A DNA stretch of 64,000 nt from Pseudovibrio sp. Ad37 (GCF_001623075.1 NZ_LMCF01000042.1:1-64000); one strand, 5' to 3'. Counted from the first letter of the stretch, positions 43,975 to 54,550 are shown. Made by a program: numbers and translations. Notes: a model not told the origin generated them from the letters alone.

Positions 43975-44935
43975 TCTCCAACCTGTTTGCTTTGACCTGA
44001 CTGGAAAAACGGTTTTCGTAGCCGGGCACAAGGGCATGGTTGGCCAAGCCCTTATAAGACGGTTGGAGCGCGAGAAGTGCACTCTTTTGACTGCGGACCG
44101 GAGGCAAGTAGACCTCACCATGCAAGCAGAAACCCTAGCATTTTTGCAGGAAGCGAAGCCTGAGGTCGTGATTGTTGCTGCTGCCAAGGTGGGGGGCATT
44201 TGGGCAAACAATGAGTATCCTGCCGAGTTTCTTTATGAAAATTTGGCGATTGAAACCAACCTCATTCGTGGTGCCTTCGCAGCTGGCGTGCAAAAGCTCC
44301 TGTTTTTGGGATCATCCTGTATCTATCCAAAACACGCCCCGCAGCCGATAGAGGAGGGGGCATTGCTCTCTGGCCCTCTGGAGCCCACCAATGAATGGTA
44401 TGCAATTGCCAAGATCGCAGGCTTAAAATTGTGTCAGGCCTTCAGGCGGCAATATGATTGTGATTTCATTTCTGCCATGCCAACCAACTTGTATGGGCCC
44501 GGTGACAACTTTGATCTGACAAGCAGCCACGTTTTGCCTGCCCTTATGCGCAAGGTGCACGAGGCGAAGATAAGCGGAGCTGAATCCTTTGAGATTTGGG
44601 GAACGGGTGCTCCGCGCAGAGAGTTTCTGCACTGCGATGATTGCGCGGATGCTCTGGTGCGTTTGCTCAAGACATACTCTGCAGAAGAGCACATCAATGT
44701 TGGCTTTGGTGCGGACATTTCAATTCTGGAACTTGCGCAACGGCTCTCCAAGGTTTTGGGTTATCAAGGTGCCATTACACAGGACACCTCCAAACCAGAT
44801 GGAACTGCGAGAAAGCTAATGAGCTCAGCACGTCTGAAGCGGTTGGGGTGGGAACCATCCATCTCGCTGGATAAAGGAATTCGCCAAACCTATCAGTGGT
44901 TTTTGGAAAACGGGGTGCAGAAAGAGCTGGTTTAA
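43967..44935 (+). CDS. fcl: GDP-L-fucose synthase (GDP-4-keto-6-deoxymannose epimerase/reductase)
   Basis: 322 residues. Epimerises and reduces the Gmd product to GDP-L-fucose. NADP-binding [36 protein letters not shown] with the catalytic Ser/Cys, YAIAK with the Tyr/Lys pair, and [10 protein letters not shown] are all present. Start codon lies within the end of gmd. No glycosyltransferases or flippases are nearby, so the nucleotide sugar is used by genes elsewhere. Confidence 0.95.
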   Translation: MPDLQPVCFDLTGKTVFVAGHKGMVGQALIRRLEREKCTLLTADRRQVDLTMQAETLAFLQEAKPEVVIVAAAKVGGIWANNEYPAEFLYENLAIETNLIRGAFAAGVQKLLFLGSSCIYPKHAPQPIEEGALLSGPLEPTNEWYAIAKIAGLKLCQAFRRQYDCDFISAMPTNLYGPGDNFDLTSSHVLPALMRKVHEAKISGAESFEIWGTGAPRREFLHCDDCADALVRLLKTYSAEEHINVGFGADISILELAQRLSKVLGYQGAITQDTSKPDGTARKLMSSARLKRLGWEPSISLDKGIRQTYQWFLENGVQKELV

Positions 44936-45081
44936 CGCAGCTTTCTCGAAAACACTTGGACACCCGCAAATGTCACAGTGAAATTAAGAGCAGTTTCAGT
45001 CATGGTATCTCGCTGAGATTGGGCGTTGGAGCGGATGTTGATCTCTGCATCCTTCTGCCCCTAAACCAAAAGGATAGCACC

Positions 45082-45426
45082 ATGATTGAACGCATGCACA
45101 CCAAGCAGCGTATGAGCAAGATCGTCAAGCACAACGGCACCGTTTATCTGTGTGGTCAGGTTGGCGTGCGCGGTGAAAGCATCAAAGAACAGACCGCAGA
45201 ATGCCTGCGCCGTGTTGATGAACTGCTTGTTGAAGCAGGGTCCAGCCGCGAGCAGATCCTGCAAGCCATCGTCTGGCTCTCTGACATGCGCGATTTTGCT
45301 GAGATGAACGAAGTCTGGGATGCATGGGTGCCAGAAGGGCATGCTCCTGCACGCGCATGCGGTGAAGCCCGCCTTGCTTCTCAGGAACTGTTGGTGGAAG
45401 TCATCGTAACAGCGGCTTACGATTAA
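45082..45426 (+). CDS. RidA family enamine/imine deaminase (second copy)
   Basis: 114 residues, clearly paralogous to the RidA at 272-625 (both share SKI/SQIV..NG.V.L.GQV, EQT, LLxxAGSxxxxILQAxxWLxD, FxEMNxVWDAWV and APARACGE). The substrate Arg in PARACGEA and the late Glu are kept. The ATG at 45082 follows AAGGAT by 6 bases; the frame running back to 44896 overlaps fcl and is not real. It stands alone after gmd-fcl, 146 bp away. A weak hairpin CTTGGTT/AACCAAG follows at 45455-45474. Confidence 0.9.
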   Translation: MIERMHTKQRMSKIVKHNGTVYLCGQVGVRGESIKEQTAECLRRVDELLVEAGSSREQILQAIVWLSDMRDFAEMNEVWDAWVPEGHAPARACGEARLASQELLVEVIVTAAYD

Positions 45427-46202
45427 GACAGACAGGTGTTTGGAGCTGTTTTTGCTTGGTTTTATTCAACCAAGGGGCACAGTTCCATTCCTATGACTTC
45501 GCGAGTGCGCGCCTTGCTCATGTGCAGGGTGCGCTCTTAGGAGTGAAGCTGAGAGGCGCTTGTCCTCGCCATTTGCGACCATGGCAAATGTTAAAGTGAG
45601 CACGGCTTAGTGGATGACCACCACTACGTGATTTGCAGGCAAGCAGTCGTGCTCTTTGCGTAAAAGCGGGCAGCTATCAGGCAAAACTTATTCCCCTTTC
45701 CAAAATCTCTCGTACTCTGAATTTATGCCTACGTAACGGGCTACTGGCGGACCGTCCGTCAGTTTGTCGTAGGCTGGGTGGGGCTTCTGAGAGAAGTAAC
45801 GTATCTTTCAGTGGTCCGGTGGAACCGATTTTCAAACGTGACCGCATGGTTTGAGAGGAAGGACCCAAGTCTGAAGGGCATCACGCGGTGGCAGACATGA
45901 GTGTTTTGAGAGGGAAACTTCTCGTTTCAATCATATTTGCCAGGGATCGAGGAACTGCCTGGACAGGGAAACCTGTCTGAGTAAGCCACTGTCCTTCCAG
46001 GAAACTGGCTATCGTGTCTGTCAGGATAAGAGGCGATGTTGTCCATATCAAAATGCCCGGGCAAGGCGACAGCCAATGCCGAAGACGCACTACCAATAAA
46101 ATGCGCAGGCACTGCCTGCTCGCCTTGCTCCTCCAGTCTCTCGGGAATTTAAGCTCCACCACTGCCGGCAAAGCCGTGCGGTGCTCTTTGTGTTTGCGGC
46201 AA
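45427..46202. other. 776 bp region without a recognisable gene
   Basis: This is the longest gene-free stretch of the window, with short ORFs on both strands that lack family features and ribosome sites. It contains CTGGCGGAC-C-GTCCGTCAG (45744-45762), a hairpin followed by TTTGTCG, which might be a terminator or part of an RNA. It could be decayed coding sequence. Confidence 0.45.
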
Positions 46203-47726
46203 TCATAATGCGTTGAAAATGTGCTCTGGCATTTTTCGCTGTATATCCACTTTGCAGGCAAACCCCATATGCGCCAGCACATCCCGCTTGGGTTTGATGC
46301 CGGGGGCAACCTCAGTCAGCACCAGCCCGTTGGGGCCCAGCTGAAAAACGGCACGCTCGGTCACATAAAGCACTTCCTGCCCGTTGGCTTTGGCATTCAG
46401 GGCATTGAAGGTGATGTGGTCGGTTTGCTCTACAAACTTTGTGTGGGTGCCATTGCGCGTCACTTTGAGTTTGTCTTTGCGGTACTCAACCTGTGAGCCC
46501 ACGCCCGTCAGTAAACCGCAAAACACGAGCTTTCTGGCATTTTGTGAGATGTCGATGAAGCTGCCCGCCCCAACGATTTTGCCATTCACTTTGGAGAGGT
46601 TCACATTCCCATGCCGATCCACTTCACTCATGCCCAGAAAAGCAATGTCCAGTCCGCCGCCGCTATAAAAGTCAAACTGATCCAGTGAAGAAAGCAGTGC
46701 TTCAGACCCCAGAGCCGCGCCATACAGAGAATCTCCCAAAAACTGGCCGTTGTGATGCCCATGTTCGCAGGAGAGCCAGATCCTCTCCGCCAGCTGCTTG
46801 CGCTGCTCGGTAAAGCGAAGACCTGCAGGAACGCCAAAGCCGATATTCACGGCCGCGTTCTCGATCAGCTCCTCCGCCGCCCGGCGAGCAATCACCTTGC
46901 GGGCAACTTCGCTGGGTTCGTTTTGAACTCTGGCATGGGAGGGTTTTATATCCCCGCTGAGAGCCGGGCTGTAAGGCGTGTCATAGGCAATAGTCTGGCC
47001 GGGGGCCTCAACAATTGCATCCAGAAAAACGCCCGGAACCGCAACAGAGCGGGCAGGTAGGCTCCCGGTTTGCACCACGTTTCTCACCTGCGCAAAACAA
47101 TGACCGCCACTGTTATGCGCAGCTGTCGTCAAGCTGAGACAATCAAGGGTGACAGCTTCTTCATCAAGGCTGAGATTGCCTTTCGTGTCTGCCGCAGACC
47201 CACAGATCAAGGCAAGGTCGATTTTGAACGGGCGGTACCGAAGATACTCCTGACTGTGCAGGTGAACCAATTCCACAAGCTCATGCTTGCAAGACTTGCT
47301 GCATTTGCCACCACCATGCCTGGGATCAACAAATGTCCCCAGTCCGGTGCGGGTGAAGAGACCGGGACGACCCGCACCAATCTCGCGGATCAACTGCTGA
47401 ATAACCCCAGCCGGAAGGCAATAGGCTTCCAGCTTGTCTTGAGAGATCAGTTTTTGGAGGGAAGGAGTGAGAACGAAGTGAGACGTGATAATGCCGCGCA
47501 GCATTCCCTTGTGAGCAAACCGGTTCAGCCCCCGCTTGTCACCATCTCCGATGGAGAGCGAGTTGATGATGAATAGGTTTTTGGGGTGCCCTGTCGAAAG
47601 AAACCGCTGCTCAATGGCCTCCAGCAAAGCTTCCGGCGTTGCAAGGCCCCGTCCACAGCCGCCAATGACGATGGTGTCGCCATCTTCCACAAAAGCCGCA
47701 ATTTCACGCGCACTGCAGATCTGCAT
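46203..47726 (-). CDS. Family I CoA-transferase (acetate/3-oxoacid CoA-transferase-like, fused alpha-beta)
   Basis: 507 residues carrying both halves of a family I CoA-transferase. The N-terminal half has IVIGGCGRGLATPEALLEAI and GKGNLSLD-like DTKGNLSLDEEAVTLD; the C-terminal half starts ENAAVNIGFGVPAGLRF and has a Glu in SCEHGHHNGQF where the catalytic glutamate of this family sits. The usual glycine-rich GGIP after that Glu is altered. It moves CoA between carboxylates, such as acetate, propionate or 3-oxo acids. Upstream and downstream genes are unrelated. Start ATG at 47726. Confidence 0.83.
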   Translation of the reverse strand: MQICSAREIAAFVEDGDTIVIGGCGRGLATPEALLEAIEQRFLSTGHPKNLFIINSLSIGDGDKRGLNRFAHKGMLRGIITSHFVLTPSLQKLISQDKLEAYCLPAGVIQQLIREIGAGRPGLFTRTGLGTFVDPRHGGGKCSKSCKHELVELVHLHSQEYLRYRPFKIDLALICGSAADTKGNLSLDEEAVTLDCLSLTTAAHNSGGHCFAQVRNVVQTGSLPARSVAVPGVFLDAIVEAPGQTIAYDTPYSPALSGDIKPSHARVQNEPSEVARKVIARRAAEELIENAAVNIGFGVPAGLRFTEQRKQLAERIWLSCEHGHHNGQFLGDSLYGAALGSEALLSSLDQFDFYSGGGLDIAFLGMSEVDRHGNVNLSKVNGKIVGAGSFIDISQNARKLVFCGLLTGVGSQVEYRKDKLKVTRNGTHTKFVEQTDHITFNALNAKANGQEVLYVTERAVFQLGPNGLVLTEVAPGIKPKRDVLAHMGFACKVDIQRKMPEHIFNAL

Positions 47727-47930
47727 CCTGCTGGTTCCCGGAGTTCGTGTCCGTTTTGTCTTTGAGCCAATTATCCCTCAAACCCTGAAAAGTCCGGTTA
47801 AGGCGCATGCAGATGAGATAAAGATCTTTAGAAGCAATACTTTAAGCATGTGTGGCAAGAAAGATGCTTCTCAAACCATTATAATTTGTTATGTAAGTGG
47901 CTCAAATTTACAAAAAAGACTGGCTTAAAG

Positions 47931-48617
47931 TTGACTGTGTTTCAGGACGATCAGGTGTTTCAGGTAGGAGAATTCATTCGTGGGGGCGGATTCCGCGACA
48001 CCTATGAATGTGCGTCTGATCCAACGAAGCTCCTGAAGTTTGACCGGTACGAGGCTGGTGAGCGCAAAGTCAAAAGCCGCGGATTTTTGAAAGATCTGTT
48101 TCGGTCAGTGCGTGCGAAACTAGGTTACAAGAAGCAACGTTTAAGCGGCAATCAGGATGAGTTGCTGGGGTGGCAGCACATTCAAGACGTTGGGCTTGCT
48201 GGGCACCCCTCCTTTACGCATGTATTTGGAATGGTCGATACGAACCAAGGCCCAGCCTTGATGATCGAGAAGATTGATAACTTTGTTGACAATGAGATTC
48301 GCAGCGTTCGTGATTATTTGAAACATCATGATCGTATCCAGGACAGCGAACTTATTCGCGCGTTGATTGACTACTTTAAGATCTTACGTTCACACCACGT
48401 ATCCTGTTTTGCTGATAGGCCTGAGAATATGGGTATTGTTGTCGATCAGGATGGCAAGAAATACATCAAGTGTTTCGACGTAAAAACCTACTTAGACCAT
48501 CAACTTTTGCCGATTAACCAGATCGAATATTTTAAGAAAAGAAGAATAGAAAGACGTTTAGATCGCCACTTCGATAATCTGAGCGGAAAACAAACAAATG
48601 GCGGACGTAAAATATAG
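47931..48617 (+). CDS. YrbL-like protein-kinase-fold protein
   Basis: 228 residues. It resembles the PhoP-network protein YrbL: a glycine-rich GEFIRGGGFRDTYECASDPT followed by LLKFDRYEAG with the Lys of the kinase fold, a central helix region (IRALIDYFKILRSHHVSCFA) and a catalytic-loop-like DRPENMGIVVDQ. The C-terminus is basic (KKRRIERRLDRHF). Start codon is uncertain: the frame is open from 47850 but the conserved part suggests TTG at 47931 or GTG at 47937. The function of YrbL proteins is unknown. Confidence 0.7.
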   Translation: MTVFQDDQVFQVGEFIRGGGFRDTYECASDPTKLLKFDRYEAGERKVKSRGFLKDLFRSVRAKLGYKKQRLSGNQDELLGWQHIQDVGLAGHPSFTHVFGMVDTNQGPALMIEKIDNFVDNEIRSVRDYLKHHDRIQDSELIRALIDYFKILRSHHVSCFADRPENMGIVVDQDGKKYIKCFDVKTYLDHQLLPINQIEYFKKRRIERRLDRHFDNLSGKQTNGGRKI

Positions 48618-48850
48618 GCCAAGCTGAGTGGCTTGTTTTGCTAAACTGGCCACTGATTGAGAAAAGCCCACCTCATTTCTCACCTGCAGTTCGTTTGCTT
48701 TTTGCATTTCAACCAATTTTCTTCACCTATACGCGCCTTGTATCTGGGTTGGCTTCGGTTAAGCTGACGGGATTGCAAATTTGGTGAGCGCGATATTTTG
48801 AGCGCTGATTTTTCTGGTGTTATCAATCAATTGAAATTGGGGCGGGCTTC

Positions 48851-50140
48851 GTGGCGCAGAGTGAGGCAGTAAATACTTCCGTGTTGGCATTGTTTAAGCT
48901 GAGCGTGTTTCGTCGATTCTTTGGTGTTCTTGTTCCGGCAGCATTTGCAGACTGGATCGACTTTATCGCGATCATGGTGCTTGTGAGCTACAGTTGGGAC
49001 ATGGGAGCGACTGAAGTTGCCAGTGTCATCATGGCTGCGACCTTGCCTCGTGTGATCTTCGGCCTGCCAGCCGGTGTTCTGGTTGACCGGATTGGTGCTG
49101 GCCCTGTGCTGATCGCCGGTTTGCTTATCCGAGCCGGGTTGATGGTTGGCATGTTCTTCTTTGCAACCAGTCTTTCGCTTCTTATTGTTTTTGTGTTTTT
49201 GAAAGCCACAGTGTCAGCCGCTTTTATGCCTGCGCAGCAACTGGCGTTAAAGAAGATCGTGCCGTCAAACATGCTGACACAGGCGGTTAGCGTGGACCAT
49301 TTCGTCATTCAATCGACCAAGATCTTTGCACCGGTTTTTGGAGGGGCTTTGCTCGCCGTGTGGAGCCCACATAATGTCTTTCTACTTGGTGGCGCTAGCT
49401 TTGCCGTGGCCTCTTTGATTTGCCTGAGCTTGTTAGGAGTGCTGAAAAAGGATGCTAAAGATGCCTCTGAGGAAAGTACCGAGAAAAGCAGTGTGGTTAA
49501 TGATGCCAAGGTCGGACTGGCTTATCTTTGGAAAACACCGCGTCTCCTCTTAGGCATGGCGCTCATCTGCCTCTTTATATTCAGCGTCTTTCTTTATGAG
49601 GCTGTCCTGTTGCTCCTCATCAAGGAAACCGGTCAGCCAGAGAGTGCGGCTGGACCTATCCTGGGTTCGATTGGTGTTGGCGGGCTTATCGGAACTTATC
49701 TGACGGCCAAGATCGGCGATCGTGTCAACTTGCACCTTCTGATGGTGATTGGCTCTTTCTTCGGGGGCGCTCTCACCATAGTCGTGGGCTGGGTTCCGTT
49801 TAGTTCAGTGCCTTTTGGGATGCAGGAACAGATGGCTCTCTGGTTCGTTGCCGGCGCCTTCACCAGCTTTATCACGGTGCCATTTGGGGCGATCATTGTA
49901 AAGCAGACGCCTGAGCATTTGCTGGGGCGTATCACTTCCGTTGGGGAGATGCTGCAATCGGGGCTCACGTTGATTGCGATTCCGATCGGCGCCTTTTTGG
50001 CAGAGCAGTGGTTCATATCCATGCCCTTCTTTGCGGGCGGTGCTATTATGTGTGGTGGAGCGTTGATTGGGCTGTTTGCCGTACTTAACCTCGGCAAAGC
50101 GCCTGACGTGGAACCTGTGATTTCAGAGGAAGTTGTCTAA
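48851..50140 (+). CDS. Major facilitator superfamily transporter
   Basis: 429 residues, about 12 membrane helices in two halves joined by a charged loop around residues 198-222 (KKDAKDASEESTEKSS). The MFS_3/EntS-like pattern is seen: GLPAGVLVDRIGAGPVLIAG after helix 2 replaces motif A, and similar YLTAKIGDRVNL lies in the second half. A drug, siderophore or metabolite exporter is likely. Start is GTG at 48851 with GGGGCGGG nearby. Monocistronic. Confidence 0.87.
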   Translation: MAQSEAVNTSVLALFKLSVFRRFFGVLVPAAFADWIDFIAIMVLVSYSWDMGATEVASVIMAATLPRVIFGLPAGVLVDRIGAGPVLIAGLLIRAGLMVGMFFFATSLSLLIVFVFLKATVSAAFMPAQQLALKKIVPSNMLTQAVSVDHFVIQSTKIFAPVFGGALLAVWSPHNVFLLGGASFAVASLICLSLLGVLKKDAKDASEESTEKSSVVNDAKVGLAYLWKTPRLLLGMALICLFIFSVFLYEAVLLLLIKETGQPESAAGPILGSIGVGGLIGTYLTAKIGDRVNLHLLMVIGSFFGGALTIVVGWVPFSSVPFGMQEQMALWFVAGAFTSFITVPFGAIIVKQTPEHLLGRITSVGEMLQSGLTLIAIPIGAFLAEQWFISMPFFAGGAIMCGGALIGLFAVLNLGKAPDVEPVISEEVV

Positions 50141-50254
50141 GCGTTCCATCAAGCAGTTACGACTTTAATTGCGCTCGACCTTGCTTGTTGGCTGAGGCAT
50201 TCTCGCTGTATTGTTCAAATCTACCACCTGAGCTGAGCAATGAGGGGGAATGAA

Positions 50255-51412
50255 ATGACAGGCTTTGTATTTAACACGGCAGCCAGCGTTGTATGTGAGC
50301 CCGGTGCGGTTCAAAAGCTGGATGAGCTTACGTTGAAGACTATCGGTAAGCGTGTTTTTCTGGTGAGTGACAAAGGACTGGTGAAGGCAGGTCTTGTTGA
50401 ACCTGTGATTGCTCAGCTGGAAGCTGCTGGAACCAACGTCACCCTATTTGATGATGTTGTTGCTGACCCGGCAGAAGCCATCGTCTTGCAAGCTACAGAC
50501 TTGGCCAAAGAGGCTGATGTGGATGGTGTTATCGGTCTGGGCGGCGGGTCCTCGCTGGATGTCGCCAAGCTTGTCGCATTGCTCGTTGGGGGAGGAGAGC
50601 AGCTCACTGACATCTACGGTGTTGGAATGGCTAAAGGGAAAAGATTGCCCCTGATCCTTATCCCGACAACGGCTGGCACAGGGTCTGAAGTGACGCCGAT
50701 CTCCATCATCACGACGGGTGAGGCTGAGAAGAAGGGCGTTGTATCTCCGTTTTTATTGCCTGATGTGGCACTGCTGGATGCAGACCTCACAGTTGGGCTG
50801 CCTCCGCATGTCACGGCAGCAACTGGCATTGATGCGATGGTGCATGCAATTGAGGCCTACACGTCGACATCTGCAAACAACAACCCAGTGTCCAAAGTGC
50901 TGGCACAAGAAGCCTTGCGTTTGCTGGGTGCGAATATCGAGAAAGCCGTGAACACGCCGCAGGATAAAGAGGCGCGTTCCAATATGTTGCTCGGCTCTAT
51001 GTTGGCAGGGCAGGCGTTTGCCAACTCTCCGGTAGCAGCTGTGCATGCGCTGGCTTATCCGATTGGTGGAATCTTTCATGTGCCTCATGGAGTTTCCAAT
51101 GCGTTGGTTCTGCCGCATGTGATGCGGTTCAACCTGCCAACCTGTGCGCTGGCCTATGCTGAGCTTGCCCCTCTGATGTTCCCGGAACTTTCAGAGATTC
51201 CAGCGGATAATCGAGGCGGCGTGTTTGCAGACCGGTTGGCGGAGCTTTCCAAAGTTCTGGGTGTTGAAACAACGCTTCGCGAAGTGGGCATTGGTGAGAA
51301 GGACGTTGTGAAACTAGCCAGTGAAGCGATGAAGCAAACGCGGTTGCTGGTGAATAATCCACGTGAGGTGGATGAAGACAGTGCCTTGAAGATTTACCAG
51401 CAGGCTCTTTGA
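50255..51412 (+). CDS. Iron-containing alcohol dehydrogenase
   Basis: 385 residues of the Fe-ADH (group III) family. GVIGLGGGSSLDVAKLVAL binds NAD near residue 90; IPTTAGTGSEVTPISII follows; metal ligands are Asp in ATGIDAMVHAIEAY (with His) and His residues in GGIFHVPHGVSNALVLPHVM. It oxidises alcohols or reduces aldehydes. The ATG at 50255 has GAGGGGG 6 bases upstream; the ATG at 50240 is less likely. A thioesterase gene follows after 28 bp, so they form an operon. Confidence 0.93.
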   Translation: MTGFVFNTAASVVCEPGAVQKLDELTLKTIGKRVFLVSDKGLVKAGLVEPVIAQLEAAGTNVTLFDDVVADPAEAIVLQATDLAKEADVDGVIGLGGGSSLDVAKLVALLVGGGEQLTDIYGVGMAKGKRLPLILIPTTAGTGSEVTPISIITTGEAEKKGVVSPFLLPDVALLDADLTVGLPPHVTAATGIDAMVHAIEAYTSTSANNNPVSKVLAQEALRLLGANIEKAVNTPQDKEARSNMLLGSMLAGQAFANSPVAAVHALAYPIGGIFHVPHGVSNALVLPHVMRFNLPTCALAYAELAPLMFPELSEIPADNRGGVFADRLAELSKVLGVETTLREVGIGEKDVVKLASEAMKQTRLLVNNPREVDEDSALKIYQQAL

Positions 51413-51440
51413 GAACGGATTGAAGCGGAGACCATAGACT

Positions 51441-51899
51441 ATGAGCAAACCCAAAAAACCGGCTGCGTATACCCGTGCACATTACGCGTTCTTCAGTGAT
51501 GTTCAGACCCGTTGGGAAGACAACGATGTTTATGGGCACATCAATAATGCGGTCTACTACAGTTATTTTGATAGTGCTGTGAACGCCTACCTCATCGAAA
51601 ACGATGCTCTCAACATTCATGAGGGAGATGAAATCGGGGTGGTTGTGGAATCCGGTTGCCAGTATTTCTCTGAGATTGCCTACCCGGAAAAGATTGATAT
51701 CGGGCTGAGTGTTGGGCACCTGGGCAATAGTTCAGTGCGATACGAACTGGCTTTGTTTGCGCAAGGCGCTGAGACTGCTGCGGCACAAGGATTTTTTACG
51801 CATGTGTACGTAGATCGCGCGACTCGCAGGCCTCAAGCGCTCTCTGGCAACCTGCGTACTGCACTTGAAGCGCTGCTATCTCAGGTTGCTGATTCTTAA
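51441..51899 (+). CDS. Acyl-CoA thioesterase, 4-HBT/YbgC-like hotdog fold
   Basis: 152 residues with the 4-hydroxybenzoyl-CoA thioesterase signature TRWEDNDVYGHINNAVYYSY (residues 23-42), Asp at the catalytic position. A single hotdog domain, expected to form tetramers. It hydrolyses acyl-CoA to acid and CoA. It is second in the Fe-ADH operon, hinting at a joint alcohol/aldehyde-acyl-CoA pathway. Confidence 0.9.
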   Translation: MSKPKKPAAYTRAHYAFFSDVQTRWEDNDVYGHINNAVYYSYFDSAVNAYLIENDALNIHEGDEIGVVVESGCQYFSEIAYPEKIDIGLSVGHLGNSSVRYELALFAQGAETAAAQGFFTHVYVDRATRRPQALSGNLRTALEALLSQVADS

Positions 51900-52085
51900 T
51901 TGGTAAAAATGTAATCATTTATTGTACTTATAATAAAGACATGACGAACGCATAAGATGATAAAACTTTCAGAAAGTACTCAGTTAACGTCATAGATACC
52001 CACGGGTTAACCACTGGTTGATATTTACAAGCATAAGATGCCGCCAAGTCATGGGCAATGACTTCTATTCGGGAGAAATCGGGTC

Positions 52086-54524
52086 ATGAGGCGGGTCCTC
52101 CAGCTATTTGCTAATTTGCAGCTGTCGATGAAAATCGGTGGTGGCTTCATTATTGTACTCTTGCTTTCCGCTGCAGCTGGTGGGATCGGAATCTTTTCTA
52201 TCTCTCAGCTCACCAAGCAAACAGAGATGACAAATGCAACCATGCGTTTAATGCAGGGCCTGCATGATACGACCTCAGCGCGTGAAACCTATCTGCGCAG
52301 CTTGAGCAAGTATGATGCAACCGCTGCTGCTGATGAGCTGAACTTGTTGGGCGCAGATCTGGAAGCTCTTCATGAGCAAGTTGTTGTTGATGGAAAAGAT
52401 GGTACCGCCTTCGAAGAGACCCACGAAAATGTGCGGGCTCTGAAAGGCCTGTTCAGCCGCGTTCGCATGTCGACCGATATTCAGGAATCTCAGATTGCTA
52501 AGATGATGTCTGCTGTAGCTAAACTTCAGGTGATTGGCAAAAAGGTTCAGACTGACATCTCGAAGATTGCGGCTTCAGCCACTGAACAGGACAAGCTGGC
52601 CAAAGAGCAGCTGAAAGAAGCTGACAAAGCAGGCCGCCTTGTTGCGACTATTCAGAGTCAGGCGCTGAATATGCGTTACTTCTTCGTGAAGGCGACAACA
52701 AGCTCTGAAGAAGGCGCTCTGCGCAAAACGTTGCTCAGCGCTGCAAAGGCACGTCGCGAGATCAAGAAACTGCAGAAGATCCAGTTGTCTCATCTGGATG
52801 CCAAGGTTCTTCAAAGCCTTGCGGGTGTTGCGGACACGCTGGTTGATAAGTTAAAGGCTCTGCGCGATTCCACTGATTTCTCCGAGATGTATTCGCTGCG
52901 TCAGGACATTACTGCAAGTATTGATGTGCTCGGCGAAACGGCTCAGCTGGTCATCGGCTTTACCTATCGCTCCATTGATGACGCGAACAGGAAGCAGGCT
53001 GAAGCTGTTGACCGTAAGGAGCAGGTTGATGCTGCACTGGCCTCAGTTTCCAACGTCACACGTCAGACACTGGCTGTGAGCTCGTCTTCTCTTTCCTTCC
53101 TGCGTGCAGGTTCTGGTGTGAAGTCTGAGGAAGTCTCCAAGGAGATTGATCAGCTTGGCGCAGCAGGCCGCGAGTTTAAAACGGGTGTGAAAGACATCGA
53201 GGGTGGTGTGAAGGCATCTAAAGATGCCATCAAAGAAATCGCTGCGATCCGTTCTGGTTTTGGCTCAATGGCAAATGGTAAGAAAGAACTTGCCAGCCTT
53301 GTTACAAAGCTCACTGAGCAGTCTGAAACGGTTCAGGGCCAGATCATTGACATTGCTGCACTTGAAGCTGAACATGCGAGCGCGGCTGGTGATCTTGCAA
53401 CCAATCTGATTGCGACGACCGTTGCTGTTGGTCTTGCACTTGGTGCGTTGATTGCACTGGGTCTGTCTCTTGCCATCACTCGTCCTACCAAACGTCTGAC
53501 CGGCATCATGGAGCGTCTGGCAGATGGCGATACTGATGTTGAGATCGCCGGTGTAAAGCGTAAAGACGAAATTGGCGACATGAGCCGTACAGTTCAGGTC
53601 TTCCGCGACAATGCTCTTGAACGTGCGCGTTTACGCGAAGAACAGACACATGTTGCTGAAAAGGATGCTGAAAAGCAGCGCGAAATTGAGCAGTTGATCT
53701 CTGACTTCAGAAACACAGCTGCGAACTTGCTGACCTCTGTGAATGACAGCATGGGTGAGATGGGTGAGACTGCCAGCGTGATGGCAGATCTTGCTCGTGG
53801 AACTTCTGATCAGACAGAACGGGCAGCGGCCTCTTCAACTGATGCTGCAAACAACGTGCAGATGGTTTCTGCCGCAGCTGAAGAGCTGAGCAGTTCCATT
53901 GAGGAAATTGCACGTCAGGTGAGCGCGACAACCTCCGTTGTTGCCAAAGCAACTGAGAGTGCGCACGTTTCCAACGACCGCATCAATGAGCTGGCCGATG
54001 CCACAGTCAAGATTGGTGAGGTTGTCGGGCTGATTCAGGCAATCGCCGAGCAGACCAACTTGCTGGCTTTGAATGCGACCATTGAAGCAGCGCGTGCTGG
54101 AGAAGCCGGTAAGGGATTCGCAGTCGTTGCGGCTGAGGTGAAGGAACTTGCCAACCAGACGTCCAAGGCCACAGAGGAAATTAGTTCCCAGGTCTCTGCG
54201 ATTCAGAACTCCACGACAGATGCTGTAACCTCCATCGAGGGCATCTCGCATACAATGGATGAGGTTACCGCATTTACCTCTGCAATTGCGACGGCTGTTG
54301 AGCAGCAGGGGGCCGCGACAACTGAGATCAGCCGCAACGTGCAGGAAGCTGCTGTGGGAACATCCAGCGTAAACGAGAATATGACGCTGGTCTCTGATGC
54401 TGTGAGTGAAACCAACACTGCGTCCTCACGTGTGCTGACAGCCTCTACAGAGGTGACTGAAAGTACGCGTGCGCTTGGCAGAGAAGTTGATGACTTCCTG
54501 ACCGCGGTTGCGAAAGTCGGCTAA
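52086..54524 (+). CDS. Methyl-accepting chemotaxis protein
   Basis: 812 residues. A membrane helix at about 17-38 and a second at about 440-463 enclose a ~400-residue, almost wholly helical periplasmic sensor, larger than the common four-helix type. A HAMP domain follows ([20 protein letters not shown], 465-518), then the coiled-coil signalling domain with the hairpin tip [19 protein letters not shown] at 654-672. There is no CheR-binding pentapeptide at the end. Ligand unknown; possibly two tandem HBM-like modules. No che genes lie nearby. A strong terminator follows. Confidence 0.95.
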   Translation: MRRVLQLFANLQLSMKIGGGFIIVLLLSAAAGGIGIFSISQLTKQTEMTNATMRLMQGLHDTTSARETYLRSLSKYDATAAADELNLLGADLEALHEQVVVDGKDGTAFEETHENVRALKGLFSRVRMSTDIQESQIAKMMSAVAKLQVIGKKVQTDISKIAASATEQDKLAKEQLKEADKAGRLVATIQSQALNMRYFFVKATTSSEEGALRKTLLSAAKARREIKKLQKIQLSHLDAKVLQSLAGVADTLVDKLKALRDSTDFSEMYSLRQDITASIDVLGETAQLVIGFTYRSIDDANRKQAEAVDRKEQVDAALASVSNVTRQTLAVSSSSLSFLRAGSGVKSEEVSKEIDQLGAAGREFKTGVKDIEGGVKASKDAIKEIAAIRSGFGSMANGKKELASLVTKLTEQSETVQGQIIDIAALEAEHASAAGDLATNLIATTVAVGLALGALIALGLSLAITRPTKRLTGIMERLADGDTDVEIAGVKRKDEIGDMSRTVQVFRDNALERARLREEQTHVAEKDAEKQREIEQLISDFRNTAANLLTSVNDSMGEMGETASVMADLARGTSDQTERAAASSTDAANNVQMVSAAAEELSSSIEEIARQVSATTSVVAKATESAHVSNDRINELADATVKIGEVVGLIQAIAEQTNLLALNATIEAARAGEAGKGFAVVAAEVKELANQTSKATEEISSQVSAIQNSTTDAVTSIEGISHTMDEVTAFTSAIATAVEQQGAATTEISRNVQEAAVGTSSVNENMTLVSDAVSETNTASSRVLTASTEVTESTRALGREVDDFLTAVAKVG

Positions 54525-54550
54525 CACACTTCAAAATTTTGAAAATTGAG

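Noticed and set aside
45770-45815. GGGG..CTGAGAG..AACG string resembling a Tn3-type end
   Set aside because: Too short and mismatched against the perfect 38 bp repeats at 8350 and 12105; no partner copy.
45881-46309. 142-codon frame on the minus strand in the gene-free region
   Set aside because: No motif, no ribosome site, overlaps the CoA-transferase end in another frame; not convincing as a gene or transposase remnant.
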